From Apostichopus japonicus (Eukaryota > Echinodermata > Holothuroidea > Aspidochirotida > Stichopodidae): a stretch of DNA of 64,000 nt. Below the pieces are notes generated by a model. It was given only the letters and a program-made list of their open reading frames with translations. It had not been told where the DNA came from and did no database searches. The DNA is taken from contig NC_092572.1 of assembly GCF_037975245.1 (NCBI RefSeq), forward strand, positions 5,169,501-5,233,500. The letters are read 5' to 3'. Of the stretch, positions 1 to 11,750 are shown in pieces; the stretch's first letter is position 1, and every line of letters starts with the position of its first letter. The translations under genes were made by a program, and so were the position numbers.

Positions 1-1150
1 TTAAAAATGAAGGGGGGCTACTTGTGAGTAAATAATGGCCCCTGTAAATGCCTCTGCAATAGCTATTGTTTGTTTGCGAGGGCCATTTTATAGTACTTAC
101 AGTAACATATTAAACAACATTGTAGCTGCAGACTGCGTTCATGAACTTATATTCACTTCTAAGAGAACAAAAATAACCCAATTGATCAACACTTTCAATT
201 TCTATTTAAAAACATTTTGAGAACTTAAATTTCTCCATTTGTACAAGATCATACAGTGCACAATGTGCAACATTAACAGGTGAGTTACTTCCAGAATGGA
301 GCAAGTTACTTGAATCTTGCACTGTGGGTAAATTTGTGAGAACAACTTTGATCCATACTGGCTAATGACTACATCAATGATATATACATACTGTAGCACA
401 TGGCTCCTGTGCTGATTGTGAAGCTACAATGCTTGTCTGAAATACGGCAAACGTTTCATTTTGTACTGCATACTGTACGTGTATGAATGTTGCTCAGGCT
501 GCAACATATCGTGAACACAAACGTACATCTAGTAAACTCACTATTCCATATCTAATTTACAAAGTTCAACTTGCTTCAAGGCGGTATGTAGTGTGTACCG
601 TGTACGCGGGAGGTGAAATGTACGCTGTTTCCCGAATATTTCTTTTCCGTATTTCAGTGTCATGGCATCCCTAATGTGGGCTTCACAGTGTAAAGCTGTG
701 ATGTAGGTCTTGTATTGATCCTTCAGTGCTATGTATATCATTGGGCTATACTGTATTATGACTCAGCCTATGCCAAAGACAGTGTTAGATTTGCGCCCAA
801 TGCCTGCAAGTGCACATGCCTAACAGTTTCACTATGACATGAAAAAGGCACTCCTTCACACAAATGTGAATTCCAGTTTACAGCAACCAGTAGTAAATGG
901 ATAGGCCTATAGACTAAGACTTTTATTACTCAGTTATCATAATAGGCCAGGTACAGTACCTAGATGTATACACTTGGTCACCTAAAATGATTTCCAAAAG
1001 TGAAAGAACTGCTTGCTCAAGTGCTGTTTCTAATCTGCCAAATTGACAACCTTTACAGTTGGAATCATACATATTAACCAGTAAATTACATTAAAGTTCA
1101 GTAAGAAGTCTATTGCAAATAAATAATGAAAAGGACAAATGAAAACAAAG
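1..1150. other. Non-coding sequence, nothing recognised
   Basis: AT-rich sequence with only short chance open frames. I see no splice-framed coding exon, RNA gene or terminal-repeat structure here. Confidence 0.5.
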
Positions 1151-1700
1151 AAACCATGAAGAATGTTCAGATGCAAAACTTTTAGTTCTCCCTACCTCAC
1201 CACCAATTTCACCAGAAGCCCTGTCATTTATAATCAGGGGACTCGTTCAAGACATCACAATTTCTATGTTATTGATTCTAAGGGTGGTGTTAGCTCTACT
1301 TTCTACTTCTCGGCAATTCAGGATTGGAATGCTCTTCCAAATCATATCAAATCCTTCAAGCCTTCTCATTTTTTTAAAGCTAAGTTAAGGAAGCATCTCA
1401 TGTAATTTAGGGGGTGGGGTGGTGGGGAGGGAGGGGCTTTTCAGTATTTTGTGTAATATGTATGTTTTTGAGTCTTATTTATAGGTTTCATTAGTATTTA
1501 CTATTGAAAGTTCAATTTTTTGTCCATAGCCTAGGGCCCCATTGGAAATGAGCCGACGTTCTGGCAGCCTAATGGGTTTAGCTCCTGTTACTCGATCGTT
1601 TTGTTCTTTTCAATTCCGTCTTAATTGTCTAATAAGTCTTTGTAATTTTTTTGTATTTTGAACAATCAGAGTGCGAATAAAACAAACAAACAAACAAATG
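1151..1700 (+). mobile_element. 3' end of a degenerate non-LTR retrotransposon (LINE)
   Basis: The frame from 1163 to 1405 encodes an 80-residue tail ending in a pattern common at the C-terminus of CR1/L2/Rex-like LINE ORF2 proteins: a QDWNALP motif followed by an I-x-S-F-x-x-x-F-K-x-x-L-R pattern and a stop. The non-coding tail after the stop ends in a short AAAC repeat (AATAAAACAAACAAAC near 1677-1697), as expected of a LINE 3' end. The endonuclease and most of the reverse transcriptase are missing, so this is a 5'-truncated dead copy. The clade cannot be fixed from this fragment. Confidence 0.7.
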
Positions 1701-2122
1701 GCAATATTGCATTTCAGTCTCTCCTCAATCGAGCAAGGTACATTCGTAAACATGGGCCTGCATGTTCCCATGGACTTTATAAGTTTATGTTATAGACCTG
1801 CTACAAATGAGTGGTTTGGCTAGACCAACGCTCCGTACATAGCCGTTAACCCATACTGACTGAGGATTAAGTAACCTTGCTCTTGTAAACTATGGTCTGG
1901 GTCTTCGACTTGAGTGGCTAGCCAATGCATTGCAGACTAGATATATTGTATATTTTCTTCTACATGAATTTTAAATACTACAATGTCCAAGGGTAGTAGA
2001 CTTTTGTTATTCAACAGTAATAAGAGAAGCCTATCTTTCTTTCACCATTAATTATATTCTTTACTTGGAAACTTAGGCTAGGCCAACTCAACGCTAATGC
2101 AATATCAAAATGTATAGGCTAC
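1701..2122. other. Spacer, nothing recognised
   Basis: AT-rich spacer between the LINE tail and the possible minus-strand exon at 2123. No coding or repeat structure is apparent. Confidence 0.4.
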
Positions 2123-2290
2123 CTCATCCGAGTCTCCGAACAGATCATAAAAACTCTTGAAATTTCTCTGGATTGTGGCAATTTGCTCGAAGAAAATATG
2201 GGTCTCATTTTTTGTATCTTCTGGAATGTAATGCACGAGAGACCTTCCGTATCTTTGTCCAGGTCTGCCTGGAAAACACAATCGCGCCAT
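2123..2290 (-). CDS. Possible coding exon of an unrecognised minus-strand gene
   Basis: An open frame reads from an ATG at 2290 (peptide MARLCFPGRPGQRYGRS...) to a GATGAG|gtagcc donor at 2123. Alternatively, an internal exon may begin at 2268 after a good acceptor (gtgttttccag). The peptide is mixed, hydrophilic and contains the stretch FFEQIATIQRNFKSFYDLF, which looks like genuine helical protein rather than repeat translation. I do not recognise the family. It lies about 400 bp from the promoter-like block at 2687-2765 and points away from it, so that block could serve both directions. No further exons of this gene were found in the window; they may lie beyond its left edge. Confidence 0.35.
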
Positions 2291-2686
2291 GATTGCTTTG
2301 CGTTTCATGTACATGTACTCATATTGTTAATAGCAATGATCACTGCTGTGCATATGCAGCATGTATAACACAATAGATATGTTTATATGTGCATGTACCG
2401 GTCTGTACGTTGCCGTACTCACAGTACTATATATGATTTACAGTATTACAAACCAGATTAGGAGTAACGTTATGCCCTTGCCATAACGCAAGGGCAGCTA
2501 TATTTGGAATTAATAAATTATTTCTAAAGTCAAGTGACGTGTGTGAATACCATATAAGTTCAAACTTGGATGGTTTGCTTTTTTTGTGGGAATCAGCTTT
2601 GTTTTATAAGTGGTCGATTTATTTTGTCGTATTTTCGACGTCGGTGTTGCACTTTTTACCATGTAATAGTGCATAGCCCGGGAAGA

Positions 2687-2891
2687 TTACGTCATTCAAA
2701 TGCTGTCCTATGATTGGTTGAGGACTCTCAGCATTTCGCGCAAGTTTGGCGGGAGCCCTATAAAACACGAGCAATTCCTTCGGAACGGTATGATCTTAGA
2801 AAGGTGTAAAATGAAATTGCTTATTGGTAGGGAACATTTTTACGAGTCAAAACATTATTAGACTGAAATTCTGCAATTGAGAAAACATAAG
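2687..2891 (+). promoter_or_regulatory. Compact promoter with TATA, CCAAT, CRE and E2F-like sites, plus first-exon donor
   Basis: Within 80 bp the sequence holds TTACGTCA (2687-2694, CRE/ATF type), ATTGG (an inverted CCAAT box near 2713), TTTCGCGC (2734-2741) and TTTGGCGGGA (2745-2754), both E2F-like, and TATAAAA (2759-2765). Initiation is therefore expected near 2790. A strong splice donor, AAG|GTGAGTAT, follows at 2891/2892, giving a short first exon with no long reading frame. This set of sites is typical of S-phase or growth-regulated genes. The downstream exons of the plus-strand transcript were not identified. PCBD1, whose start codon is at 6434, is one candidate, but this is inference. 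Confidence 0.45.
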
Positions 2892-3232
2892 GTGAGTATA
2901 TGAACCTTCTTTGTGAGAACATGTTTGTTTTCAGATAGTTACATGTGTACTGACAAAAAAGTGGATTGAACCGGTAGACATATTTACGGCAACTGACTCG
3001 CTCGAAAAATAGTAGGGAATTCAATAAACATCGAAACCATGAAATCAGGCAAAATCAACTTATGATATGCTGTTACAGAGGCCAGTATTACGTTCGATGG
3101 GTAGATGAGCAGTTACGCTTCTGTATAGTTGCTGGGATACGAAACCATTCTGTGACGTCATTTTGCTTTGTGAAGGGACTTTCCCCAGTAACATGCAAGC
3201 CGTTGCAGATTAATATTTACACTGTCCAGGGT

Positions 3233-3850
3233 ACTTTTTAAGAAAAGTCACCCAGGAAAGAACCTGTGCACGAAACCAAACTGCCGAACGACTGATCCGC
3301 TCTCAACCCTAGTCCCCTTGCATCGAGACTGTGAATGTGTGATTATCGTCGGGTGGGTATCACGGTTCCCCTAGAAAGGCCTTTTGGCTAAGATACTTTT
3401 TAAGGAAAAGTCGCTCAGGAAAGAACCTGGGCACCAAAACCAAACTATTCTACCGAACGACTGATCCGCTCTCAACCCTAGTCCCCTTGCATCGAGACTG
3501 TGAATGTGTGATTATCGTCGGGTGGGTATCACGGTTCCCCTAGAAAGGCCTTTTGGCTAAGATACTTTTTAAGGAAAAGTCGCTCAGGAAAGAACCTGGG
3601 CACCAAAACCAAACTACCGAACGACTGATCCGCTCTCAACCCCAGTCCCCTTGCATCGGGACTGTGACTGTGTGAGCATCGGCTAAGATCATGGCGAAGA
3701 TACTTTCTTAAGGAAAAGTCGACCAGGAAAGAACCTGGGCACGAAACCAAACTACCGAACGACTGATCAGCTCTCAACCCCAGTCCCCTTGAATCGGGAC
3801 TGTGACTGTGTGATCATCGTCGGGTGTGCATCACCATTCCCCTCGAAAGG
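3233..3850. repeat. Four-copy tandem repeat, units about 140-170 bp
   Basis: Copies begin at about 3233, 3395, 3564 and 3702, each with a core ACTTTTTAAGGAAAAGTC. Units share a middle with AGAACCTGGGCACNAAACC and ACGACTGATCCGCTCTCAAC. The first two complete units end with GGCCTTTTGGCTAAGAT (3378-3394 and 3547-3563), which is identical to a 17-nt stretch near the 5' end of U2 snRNA. Diverged relatives seem to occur near 4884-4990 and 11585-11750. No U2 gene is present. Confidence 0.75.
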
Positions 3851-4223
3851 TAACAGATACTACACATGATAATAGCCAAAAGGCCGAAAAGCGAAATACT
3901 GTGTGCGTAAGATCATGTAATATCTATTTACGCCACAAGGATTGTTCATGGTTTCGATTTTATTTAAACAATTATAATCATCTTGTGTGTACGTATAGGA
4001 TATTACTGAACTTGAAAAGTGACCACTATTGCGTCTAATACGTTGGAAGTTTGAATAATCGGCTAATCAATCCGTTTCGTTATATCCGGAATGTTTAATG
4101 GTTTGTGTATTTATGTATCAGATCCGACGAAGTAACTTTACGTAATTAAGTACATTTTATTGCCACAATCCAGTTTCCTTTTTTAGCAATGTGAAACAAC
4201 ATGATTAAACGATCAAACCTAAC

Positions 4224-4437
4224 GGATTGTTCCATTTATTTATTAGGGGTATTTTACAGCAACAAGTTGGTTGTTCTTTGACTAAATACATCGAACTACT
4301 TTTATTATTTAAAGGTTCCTTACTAGAATTATGTAAGGTATTCAATATTAATAAGTAATATAAAGTTGACGTTCTCAAAATAATTTGAGAACGACAAGTT
4401 GCTGTTAAATACCCTTAACAAATAAATGGAACAATCC
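4224..4437. mobile_element. Palindromic MITE-like element
   Basis: A 40-bp terminal inverted repeat (left arm 4224-4263 beginning GGATTGTTCCATTTATTTA, right arm 4398-4437) brackets about 130 bp of AT-rich sequence. The interior includes the small palindrome GTTCTCAAAATAATTTGAGAAC, centred near 4382. No clear target duplication was found, so the superfamily is unknown. Confidence 0.65.
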
Positions 4438-5925
4438 AATCAAGGAAATACTCGACTAGTGATCCCATGAACGATTAGCCTAGAATATAGCGAAATGGCT
4501 GGGCTGTATAAGATGTCAATTTAACCGGCTCTCTACACTGAAATAGCTATCAGAAAATGTCTTTCGAAGACAGTGGCCTTCACCTGCATTGAGACTGAAT
4601 CCACACTTAAATCGACAAGATATGATTCACTTACAACAATTAATTGAATACATATTATAAGTATAGCTAAATGCTTAGCATGCTTCTAAGTATTGATGTC
4701 GATTGTGCTGTACATATTTAATAGAACTTAGCTCATATATTTTGCTTCATATCGTATTTAGATCTCTTTGGCTAACTAGGATCATGTGTAGTATCAACTC
4801 CCTTTCTAAGGAACTCACCGTGATACACATATACATTAGACTCAATATCGTCACCATCACACGGTTACAGTCGCGATACAACTTAAAGGGGGTTGGCCGT
4901 TGAGAGTGGATCGTTTTCTTTTCCGGCATGCCCAGACAGCTTATAATATCCTGGGTGACCTTTTGGTATCAACTTAATATTTGTTGTATATCGCTCTTTG
5001 AGTGACGCCAAGGTGGACTATTTTTGTAACAACGGTCGGCTAAAAAAAGGCAAACTTTCATGCATAAAGAAAACTGAAATTAATGACACATATAATTGGT
5101 ATCGTCCTCTAGGTTGAATGGCTGGACACCCCGCAATGACGTTTATATTGGCCGGTTAAGCATTGTAATCAGTTCTAAGTGTTTGTGTCTTCAGTTTTTT
5201 ATCTCTCCTATAGGATCCTTGATGGGGACTTGAGTGTCCCTCCTGATGCCTTTCTTTGTTCTTCTATTAAAGTAACATTAGGCTATGGACGCTGATTGTA
5301 TGTCCAGAGGTTCGAAACCGGTAAGGAAGGTCGTAATTCCCTGTAGGCGTTTGTCACCTGTATCGAACAATACTAGTTCTCTTTTGGTGATATATATGCC
5401 TTATATAGAGTTCAAACTTGATGCTAACCAACTCGAAATCATTTGTGATTCCTTAAGCCGGATTATATCTGTAAATAAACATAGGCGTATGAGCCCAAAT
5501 TGATTGGGGGGGGGGGGCTGTAACGTCTTGCGCCCGAAAAATATAAAACATTTCGCGGGCGGAGTGCGCGTTCAATACCTTAATGTGCATATCATATAGA
5601 CATGCATCGGTTTTTACAACGCATGCTAATTACATACAAACCTTTGGACTGTTATTACCCTTCCATATTGGTTATAATTTTTGGGAGGTCGTTACAATAA
5701 TAATGATCATAATGATATTAGTTTAACCATTGAAAAACACATTGCAATTTATTTTTCTTTCAGTAGGTGCCCGAAAAATTCTCAGCATATTGAATTTTCA
5801 CAAAAATATTGGTTAGGTGTGTGGGGGGGGGGCTGCAGCCACCCCGCCTCCTACGCCTATGTATATAAATATCTACCCGAAATTGCCGAAACCAAAACTA
5901 AAGGTTGGATCGCTGAATTTGGATT
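4438..5925. other. Non-coding sequence with diverged repeat pieces
   Basis: The segment around 4884-4990 (GTTGAGAGTGGATC core) resembles the reverse complement of the 3233-3850 unit. G-runs occur at 5504-5516 and 5822-5831; the second sits in a CCACCCCGCCTCCTACGCC-type stretch that looks like transposon end debris. No coding exon is supported. Confidence 0.4.
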
Positions 5926-6150
5926 CTAGTTCTGTGCCCTTTTCCCTTGCTGTGGCGGACAGTTATAACTAAGGGCATAGAAATGGTCATTGCCGGTACA
6001 GCCTTCCGTTAATTCGGAGTGCAGGGCGGTTTCTCTGAACCTTCTGCGATTTGTCGATCTTGGTGAAGCTGATACAGGGTCCTCTTCTTCATTCAAAAAC
6101 AGTTGAGTCGGGTCATGATGACGCGAGCTATACCCCGTGCTCTTTGCCAT
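5926..6150 (-). CDS. Possible first coding exon of an unrecognised gene
   Basis: A 74-codon open frame starts at an ATG at 6150 and runs to a stop at 5926. Its first 40 residues are polar with an acidic cluster (LNEEEDPVSASPRSTNRRRF). It is divergent from PCBD1, and both would start within about 300 bp of each other. It could be a short exon with a donor inside the frame, since several weak GT sites exist. No downstream exon was found and I do not recognise the family. It may be a chance frame. Confidence 0.25.
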   Translation of the reverse strand: MAKSTGYSSRHHDPTQLFLNEEEDPVSASPRSTNRRRFRETALHSELTEGCTGNDHFYALSYNCPPQQGKRAQN

Positions 6151-6433
6151 TTTAATTTACCCTTCAGAAACAGAAGAAAAAGAAACAGCGCCATCTTTCG
6201 TCGACGAATGATTACAGTTTTTACTAGCATATTTTTGTGTCGATGTTATGGTCAGTTATTAAATACAACCGTTATGTTTATTTTATACAAAATACTGACC
6301 TGATATACATATATCATATCACGTACGTACAAACACTATGTATTTCTACAACAGGTGTTTGGAATTGGTTAGATTGTACCCAGCCTTTCTGTCAGCAAAA
6401 ATCGTAAGACCACCGGTCAGATACAAGTCGAAG

Positions 6434-8232
6434 ATGGTAGGTGTTTATCTCAGTATGTTTATACCGTTCGAATAGTTAAGTCGAAGCTGGTAGTTCAGTT
6501 TACCTGCAGTGAAATGCAGCATATGAAAATAAATTTTAACTGCATGATCAGACCATAGGCATATTGAAACATCAATTTAGCCCAGCGAAGGCTAGGCCTC
6601 ATTTTCATACTACTAGGCCTAGGGCCTAGGTTAGCACAGTAACTTACAGTAGGCAAGGTGACTAGTGATAGTCAGAATGGAATTTAACTGTTTCGGTCAA
6701 CGGTATCCACCAGCCTGGTGACTTAATCATAAATGGCATGAATCATAATATTTTTGGCGATGGTTATTTTAGTTTTGTAAAATTTGTAGTACTGTTTGTT
6801 ACTGTGTCTATAGGATGCATAGGCTACATGTAGCAAACCACAGGGCAATTTACAGTGATTTATTGACATTTCTGCTGCTGCTGGTATGGATTTAGTTAGG
6901 TACGAAATAAGGAAGACCCTATTACTACTTAGGCCTATATGTTTTATCTAATATTTAATTCTATTGCGATTCCAGGCCACACCAGCAAAACGAGCCAAGC
7001 TGACCAGCGACGAACGATCTGAGAAGCTAACTAGCTTGCTTTCAGCAGAATGGAAACAAGTTGAAGGAAGAGATGCCATCCAGAAGCAGTTCATGTTCAA
7101 AAACTTTAATCAGGTAGAAAACTGACATACATAGCTTATTGGACAAATTTCTATTATCACTTTGGAACAACGTTGTTTGTGCAATAGGCCAACAGAGGTC
7201 AATGGAGGTCATGCCAAGGGAATGCATGATCCCTCCCTGGCTTGGGCTCACATGAGTTGACCCTGGAAGAGTGGCTTAGATCAGATCTCTTACTCAGAAA
7301 GTAAAACTATACCCCACTGAAAAATCTTCTATCTACTGACAATGGAGGTGGAAGCATGGCCCCCTGGACATCCCCCCCCATGCACACCAGGGAAACACAA
7401 TTTATCCAGTATCTCATCAATGCTTTGCAAAATGAGCAAATTGCAAATTACAAGAACACGTATAGCAGTTTAAGTACACAGGAATCATAATATTGTATAG
7501 GAGATAATAGTTTAAAACCTTCAATTACTGTATGTATATTAGATCCTCCTGCAAGCAGGAACTCGTGAAGAAGCCTCATAGGCTTATCAAAGCCGCAAGC
7601 TGACCAAAGTCAGCCTCTTACATTCATATTTAACGTCCATAATTATGAATTGTTAATTGTCAACAACTCTGTAACTGGACGACATACATTGATCTGGGAG
7701 TGACTCGAACCGGGGACCTTATGATTGAAAGGCACTGGCGTTAACCACTGAGCTAACACTCCGTAATTACTGCTATGCGAAATTTGAATGCTAAATTATT
7801 TCATGCATACACTTCTGATTAAATATCATTACTTTGGTCACATTTCATTCCACAGGCCTTTGAGTTCATGACCAGAGTAGTTCTATTAGATATGGGCCCT
7901 TGGTGATGGCCTAAAATTGTTATACTGAATGTAAAAGTATGTCCCCTTCCTCAACTGATAATGGAGGTGATGGCATGAACCCCCCACCCCACCCCCCCCC
8001 CATGCACACACTTCTGATTATATCATTACATTGGTTACATTTCTTCCCACAGGCCTTTGGGTTCATGACCAGAGTGGCTCTATTGGCTGAAAAGATGGAC
8101 CATCACCCGGAGTGGTTCAACGTGTACAATAAAGTGGACGTGACCCTCAGCACTCACGATGTCGGGGGGATCTCGGACTTAGACGTCAAGATGGCCAACT
8201 TCATGGAGTCTGCTGCAGCGTCCATCAAATAA
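6434..8232 (+). CDS. PCBD1: Pterin-4a-carbinolamine dehydratase / DCoH (three coding exons)
   Basis: Exons: 6434-6436 (the ATG alone, donor gtaggt), 6976-7113 (46 codons, donor gtagaa) and 8053-8232 (59 codons plus TAA). All junctions are phase 0 with AG/GT borders, giving 106 residues; human PCBD1 has 104. The enzyme dehydrates 4a-hydroxy-tetrahydrobiopterin during recycling of the cofactor for aromatic amino acid hydroxylases. The vertebrate protein also binds HNF1 as a dimerisation cofactor. The family signature is complete: [19 protein letters not shown], then the catalytic block [13 protein letters not shown] with His64 and His65, and THD with His82; a conserved Asp follows in SDLD. The N-terminal lysine-rich segment (ATPAKRAK) is variable in the family. 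A start-only first exon is supported by the AAGATGG context and the exact frame join. Intron 2 holds a SINE (7530-7763) and a broken duplicate of the exon 3 start (7803-7906). Confidence 0.93.
7530..7763 (-). mobile_element. tRNA-derived SINE, family A, full length
   Basis: Read on the minus strand, it begins with a tRNA-like head: A box TAGCTCAGTGGTTAACGCC, B box GGTTCGAGTCACTCC. It ends in a body with CTGCTTGCAGGAGGATCT and a short TA-rich tail. AATTACTG flanks both ends (7522-7529 and 7765-7772), an apparent target duplication. Relatives in this window are at 48402-48597, 50232-50455 and 56321-56425. It lies in intron 2 of PCBD1, in antisense. Confidence 0.85.
7803..7906 (+). pseudogene. 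Truncated duplicate of PCBD1 exon 3 with its acceptor
   Basis: Sequence 7803-7900 repeats 8001-8096: the same CATGCAYACACTTCTGATT lead, the same pyrimidine tract and CCACAG acceptor, then GCCTTTGAGTTCATGACC. If spliced to exon 2 it would read [16 protein letters not shown] and stop at 7904-7906. The catalytic histidines would be lost. A third fragment of the same intronic unit (GACAATGGAGGTGG with CCATGCACACC) lies near 7337-7390. Confidence 0.85.
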
Positions 8233-9639
8233 TGTAGACTTCCAAAACACACCAGCGACTGTAGTAGTACAGTATCCTCTGAAATAAACCAACGTCTTAC
8301 CAGATAACTTATCAATCGCATTATTAAAACACTCAGGAGATAAAAGGAAAGAGAAGCAATGTCTGTGAAATGGGTGCTCTCTACCAACAAAACTATATGA
8401 AAATTAAGCTGGTCTTGGCATTTAATCTTTAACACCCTCTTCTTTCAAGTAAAGAGCTTTGCAAATTTCATATTTGTACACTTTGGAGACCTGTACCATT
8501 CTCCTCTTTTCTTTGGTCCTTCTTGCACAGGGAAATCACTCAGTAGTAGACAAAAAAGTTTTGTACCCAGTTAAGGAAGGTTTTGTCTGTTTTTAATAAA
8601 GGCATGCCATTTTCTCCTTGGGTCTAAACCTCAAACATTTTAAACAGATCTTCCAAGCTTGCAGAGGGGGCTGTAAGTTAGATTCAACAGCCCCTAGGAC
8701 TAACTATATGAACCAAACTGGATCTTTCATTTAACCATCAGTGAGTAACACATCGGCCGATTCGGATTTGGGGCAAAGACACCCCCCATGGTTTTGCAAA
8801 AGATTCTATTGATGGTACATACCGTATGCTTATGACCTAACAAAGCTGTTTAATAATTCAAAGTATTTGAAAACTCAACCAAAACGAATCCATGAATCTA
8901 CATTCACTTTACTAATTCCATTTTAGTTCTATTGGTGGTAGAAACCTAAAATCAAACAAACTTGTGATGAAGTGTTGTAAGTTTGTAACAAGTCATGAAG
9001 GGAGTCACTGAAATCTCAAAAGTCACATGACTCAAACAAGTTTCTCAACTTTTATCTCAAAGGGACAATACAGTAAGCGAGTCGACGACTTGAAGCTTAG
9101 TCAGAAAAATCATTATTGATGACTCAACTCAACTTGAACATCCATGTGACTTGTTAAAACTTTCAACTCTTTTGTGAGGAACTATGTTTTAACTGTGAAT
9201 ATCTTCCATATTTTCCTTCTTGCTGTTTTTTTATTGGTCCTTCCAGAATGTCCTTCCTAATTCATGAATGTTATTTCATATATTATGAGTAATTAATACA
9301 CTTCACCTTGTTTATCAAATCTTCATTATATATACATCACCAATGCCTCACGGTGTCTGAAATTGCACATTTTTTTTTCATTTTTTACTCACATTTTGTG
9401 TTTAAATCTATTTAATCCTTGCAATATAAATTGCTTATATCTGTGTTTGCGATATAATGTTGACACATTTCAAAAATTGGATGATTTCTGAAATGATTTG
9501 AGATCAAGATTCTTGAAACAGTTTATGTCCATTAGATATAAGGATGCACAGTAATTATGTCTACTCCAATGCTGCAGTCATCCCCAAAGACTGAATTTCT
9601 AACTCTTTGGTTTTAAGCTGACACCTGCAGACAGCTAGC
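8233..9639. other. PCBD1 3' UTR and following spacer
   Basis: AATAAA occurs at 8283 and again in TTTTTAATAAAGGC near 8595; the second is a good candidate poly(A) signal. Beyond that the sequence is AT-rich, with no coding exon or defined element that I can see. Confidence 0.5.
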
Positions 9640-9815
9640 TGCATCATATTGATTACATCCAGGGAGATATTGATCAGATGTGTATATTTATTGATTGATA
9701 CGGATGCTGGCTAATACAGCTAATGCAATTGACTCTGCAGCATCATATTGATTACATGGGATATATTGATCAGATGTAATTGTTTATTAATTAATACGGA
9801 TGCTGGCTAATACAG
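9640..9815. repeat. Two-copy tandem duplication, about 99 bp
   Basis: GCATCATATTGATTACAT recurs at 9641 and 9740. Both copies continue through GATATTGATCAGATGT / GATATATTGATCAGATGT to ACGGATGCTGGCTAATACAGCT. Confidence 0.8.
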
Positions 9816-11584
9816 CTTGCAGGCACGTAGCCAGGGGGGGGGGCGAATGGGGCAATCGCCCCCCCCTTGAGCATTTTTTTTTTGGTATGTTTTTATGATT
9901 ATCGCTAGTAATTTCAAAGAGAAAATGCTAAGATGCAATGTTAGAAGATGCAACTTACAAGGCCTAGGAAGTGCCATTTCCAGCGATCTGGGAGGCATTT
10001 TCAGCCAAAATTTTCATATCAAACTGGATGTATTTGCCCATATTTGGATAGATATAATGCCAGTGAAAATAGAGGTAAATTAGAGGTCTCTTTCTATAGC
10101 ATTACTAGATATCATTCCAAGTATCTCTCCTTTCTAAAAAACACAACTTCTTTCTCTGAGTTTTCTCGCACTGCCAATTATTTTCGTGTAAAGATGTTTT
10201 AAAACATTGGGACTTTAAACAGTAAATATTATAAAATATTAATCATTATTTGTATGGAAATGTGATTATTAAAGACATATTAGCTTTGACTTTATTTAAT
10301 TCTGCCCTATTTGTTGCCGCCTCAATAAATAAAATTAAAGAAACCAAGAACTGGTCTTGTTAGTAATGTATTGAAGCCTACCACTAAAAGTTACTATTAT
10401 GTTAGTGGTGCTAGTATAAATGTAAAATATCAAGAAAATAAATTTATGTAAAAACACCCAAATATTAACAATTTAATAACATTTAGACAGAAACAGTTTC
10501 ATATTATTTGCGACTACTTCAGTTATTTTTTTCTTCAGTGAAAATCAGTTCAACTGATTACTGGTTTGTTAATTATTGAAAGTGTTTTGATTTGTCATGA
10601 CTGTATCTGTATTGAAGAAGCAAGTCAGATTCTGAGGTGTTCTCTTGCATTAAGAGGTTAAATATATGTAATATCGTATCATCCTTATGATGCATTAATG
10701 GTCATTGGTGTACCCCTGACCCCACCCCCCTTCCATCATGATTCCTAAAGTAAATTTCCAAGTTGTAATCTCCAAATCAACTGTACAAATCAAGGAGTGA
10801 TTAATTAGACAATTAAGATGCAGCAGGTAATTAAAATGCTTTGAGGCTGACAGTTAACTGTTTGCTGAAGTGAAAACATTATTTGTTAGCAATATTTGTG
10901 ACCATTAAGTAATATTATGGTATAACATTGTCTGGTGTTAACTTGTGGTTATTTTGCATTCAATAATGCATCATAAATTTGATATTTTATTTGATCGTAT
11001 TGAATGTCACATGACCAACTTGCTTTGCCATTTTGTTGTTTAGCTTAATAAAATGTTCTAAAAACAAATGTTGCTGCCATTTTAAATCCATCCATCTGTC
11101 CTCTTATGTTGGCCGATGTACGAAGGTCAGTAGCATGTAAACTAAGTTCATCTTTTTTGTTGTTGAAAATATAAAACTTGAACTGAAATTGTTGATGAAT
11201 ATTCAGTTTGCTTTGACCAATCACATTGGTGTATTTGGTATATGTGAATGACCTTGCAGCAACAATTAGCCAAAGTAACTAAAAGTGAAGTAGTTTGTGT
11301 GAATGTGGTATTACCACTCCAGGCTAACAGAATGCATCATGGATCTGTAAGTTTAGTCATGGCTGTTGAAATGATACAATGTCTTCAAAACTGTTGATTT
11401 GTACCTCTGGTGTTGGGTTTGATAAGTTTTAGACAATTTAAGTAGATATGTAGTTTGCACTTGCAACTTTCACATCAACATAAGTTTCAAAATGTCAGCT
11501 AGTAACGAACCAATTCATGGAATGAATTATTGCATCGTGTCGCATTGCACAAGGTTGGTTATAACTGTATTTTGCGTGACAGTT
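9816..11584. other. Non-coding; transposon-end debris at the left
   Basis: The segment 9820-9880 (GCACGTAGCCAGG followed by G-run and C-run) looks like the end of a hAT-type repeat of the GTAGCCAGG class seen elsewhere in the window. No matching second end was found. The rest is AT-rich, without coding exons. Confidence 0.4.
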
Positions 11585-11750
11585 TTTTGGCTAAGATCAT
11601 GAACTGGTGACACTGACTTGCCTTAATGTACATTGCCCTGATCATGTGGTTAGTCTCAATATAAAGGACGGGATGAGAGTGGATCACTTGTCTGGTTTTT
11701 GTGCAGAGGATATATATATTCAGTGACTTTTCTTACAAAGTAGCTTATGT
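11585..11750 (+). repeat. Diverged single copy related to the 3233-3850 unit
   Basis: Starts TTTTGGCTAAGATCA (15 nt identical to U2 snRNA positions around 15-29). It later has GATGAGAGTGGATCAC and AGTGACTTTTCTTACAAAGTA, which align with the reverse complement of the tandem unit at 3233-3850. Ends are not defined. Confidence 0.4.

Noticed and set aside
3378-3394. U2 snRNA gene
   Set aside because: Only 17 nt match; the Sm site and the remaining U2 sequence are absent.
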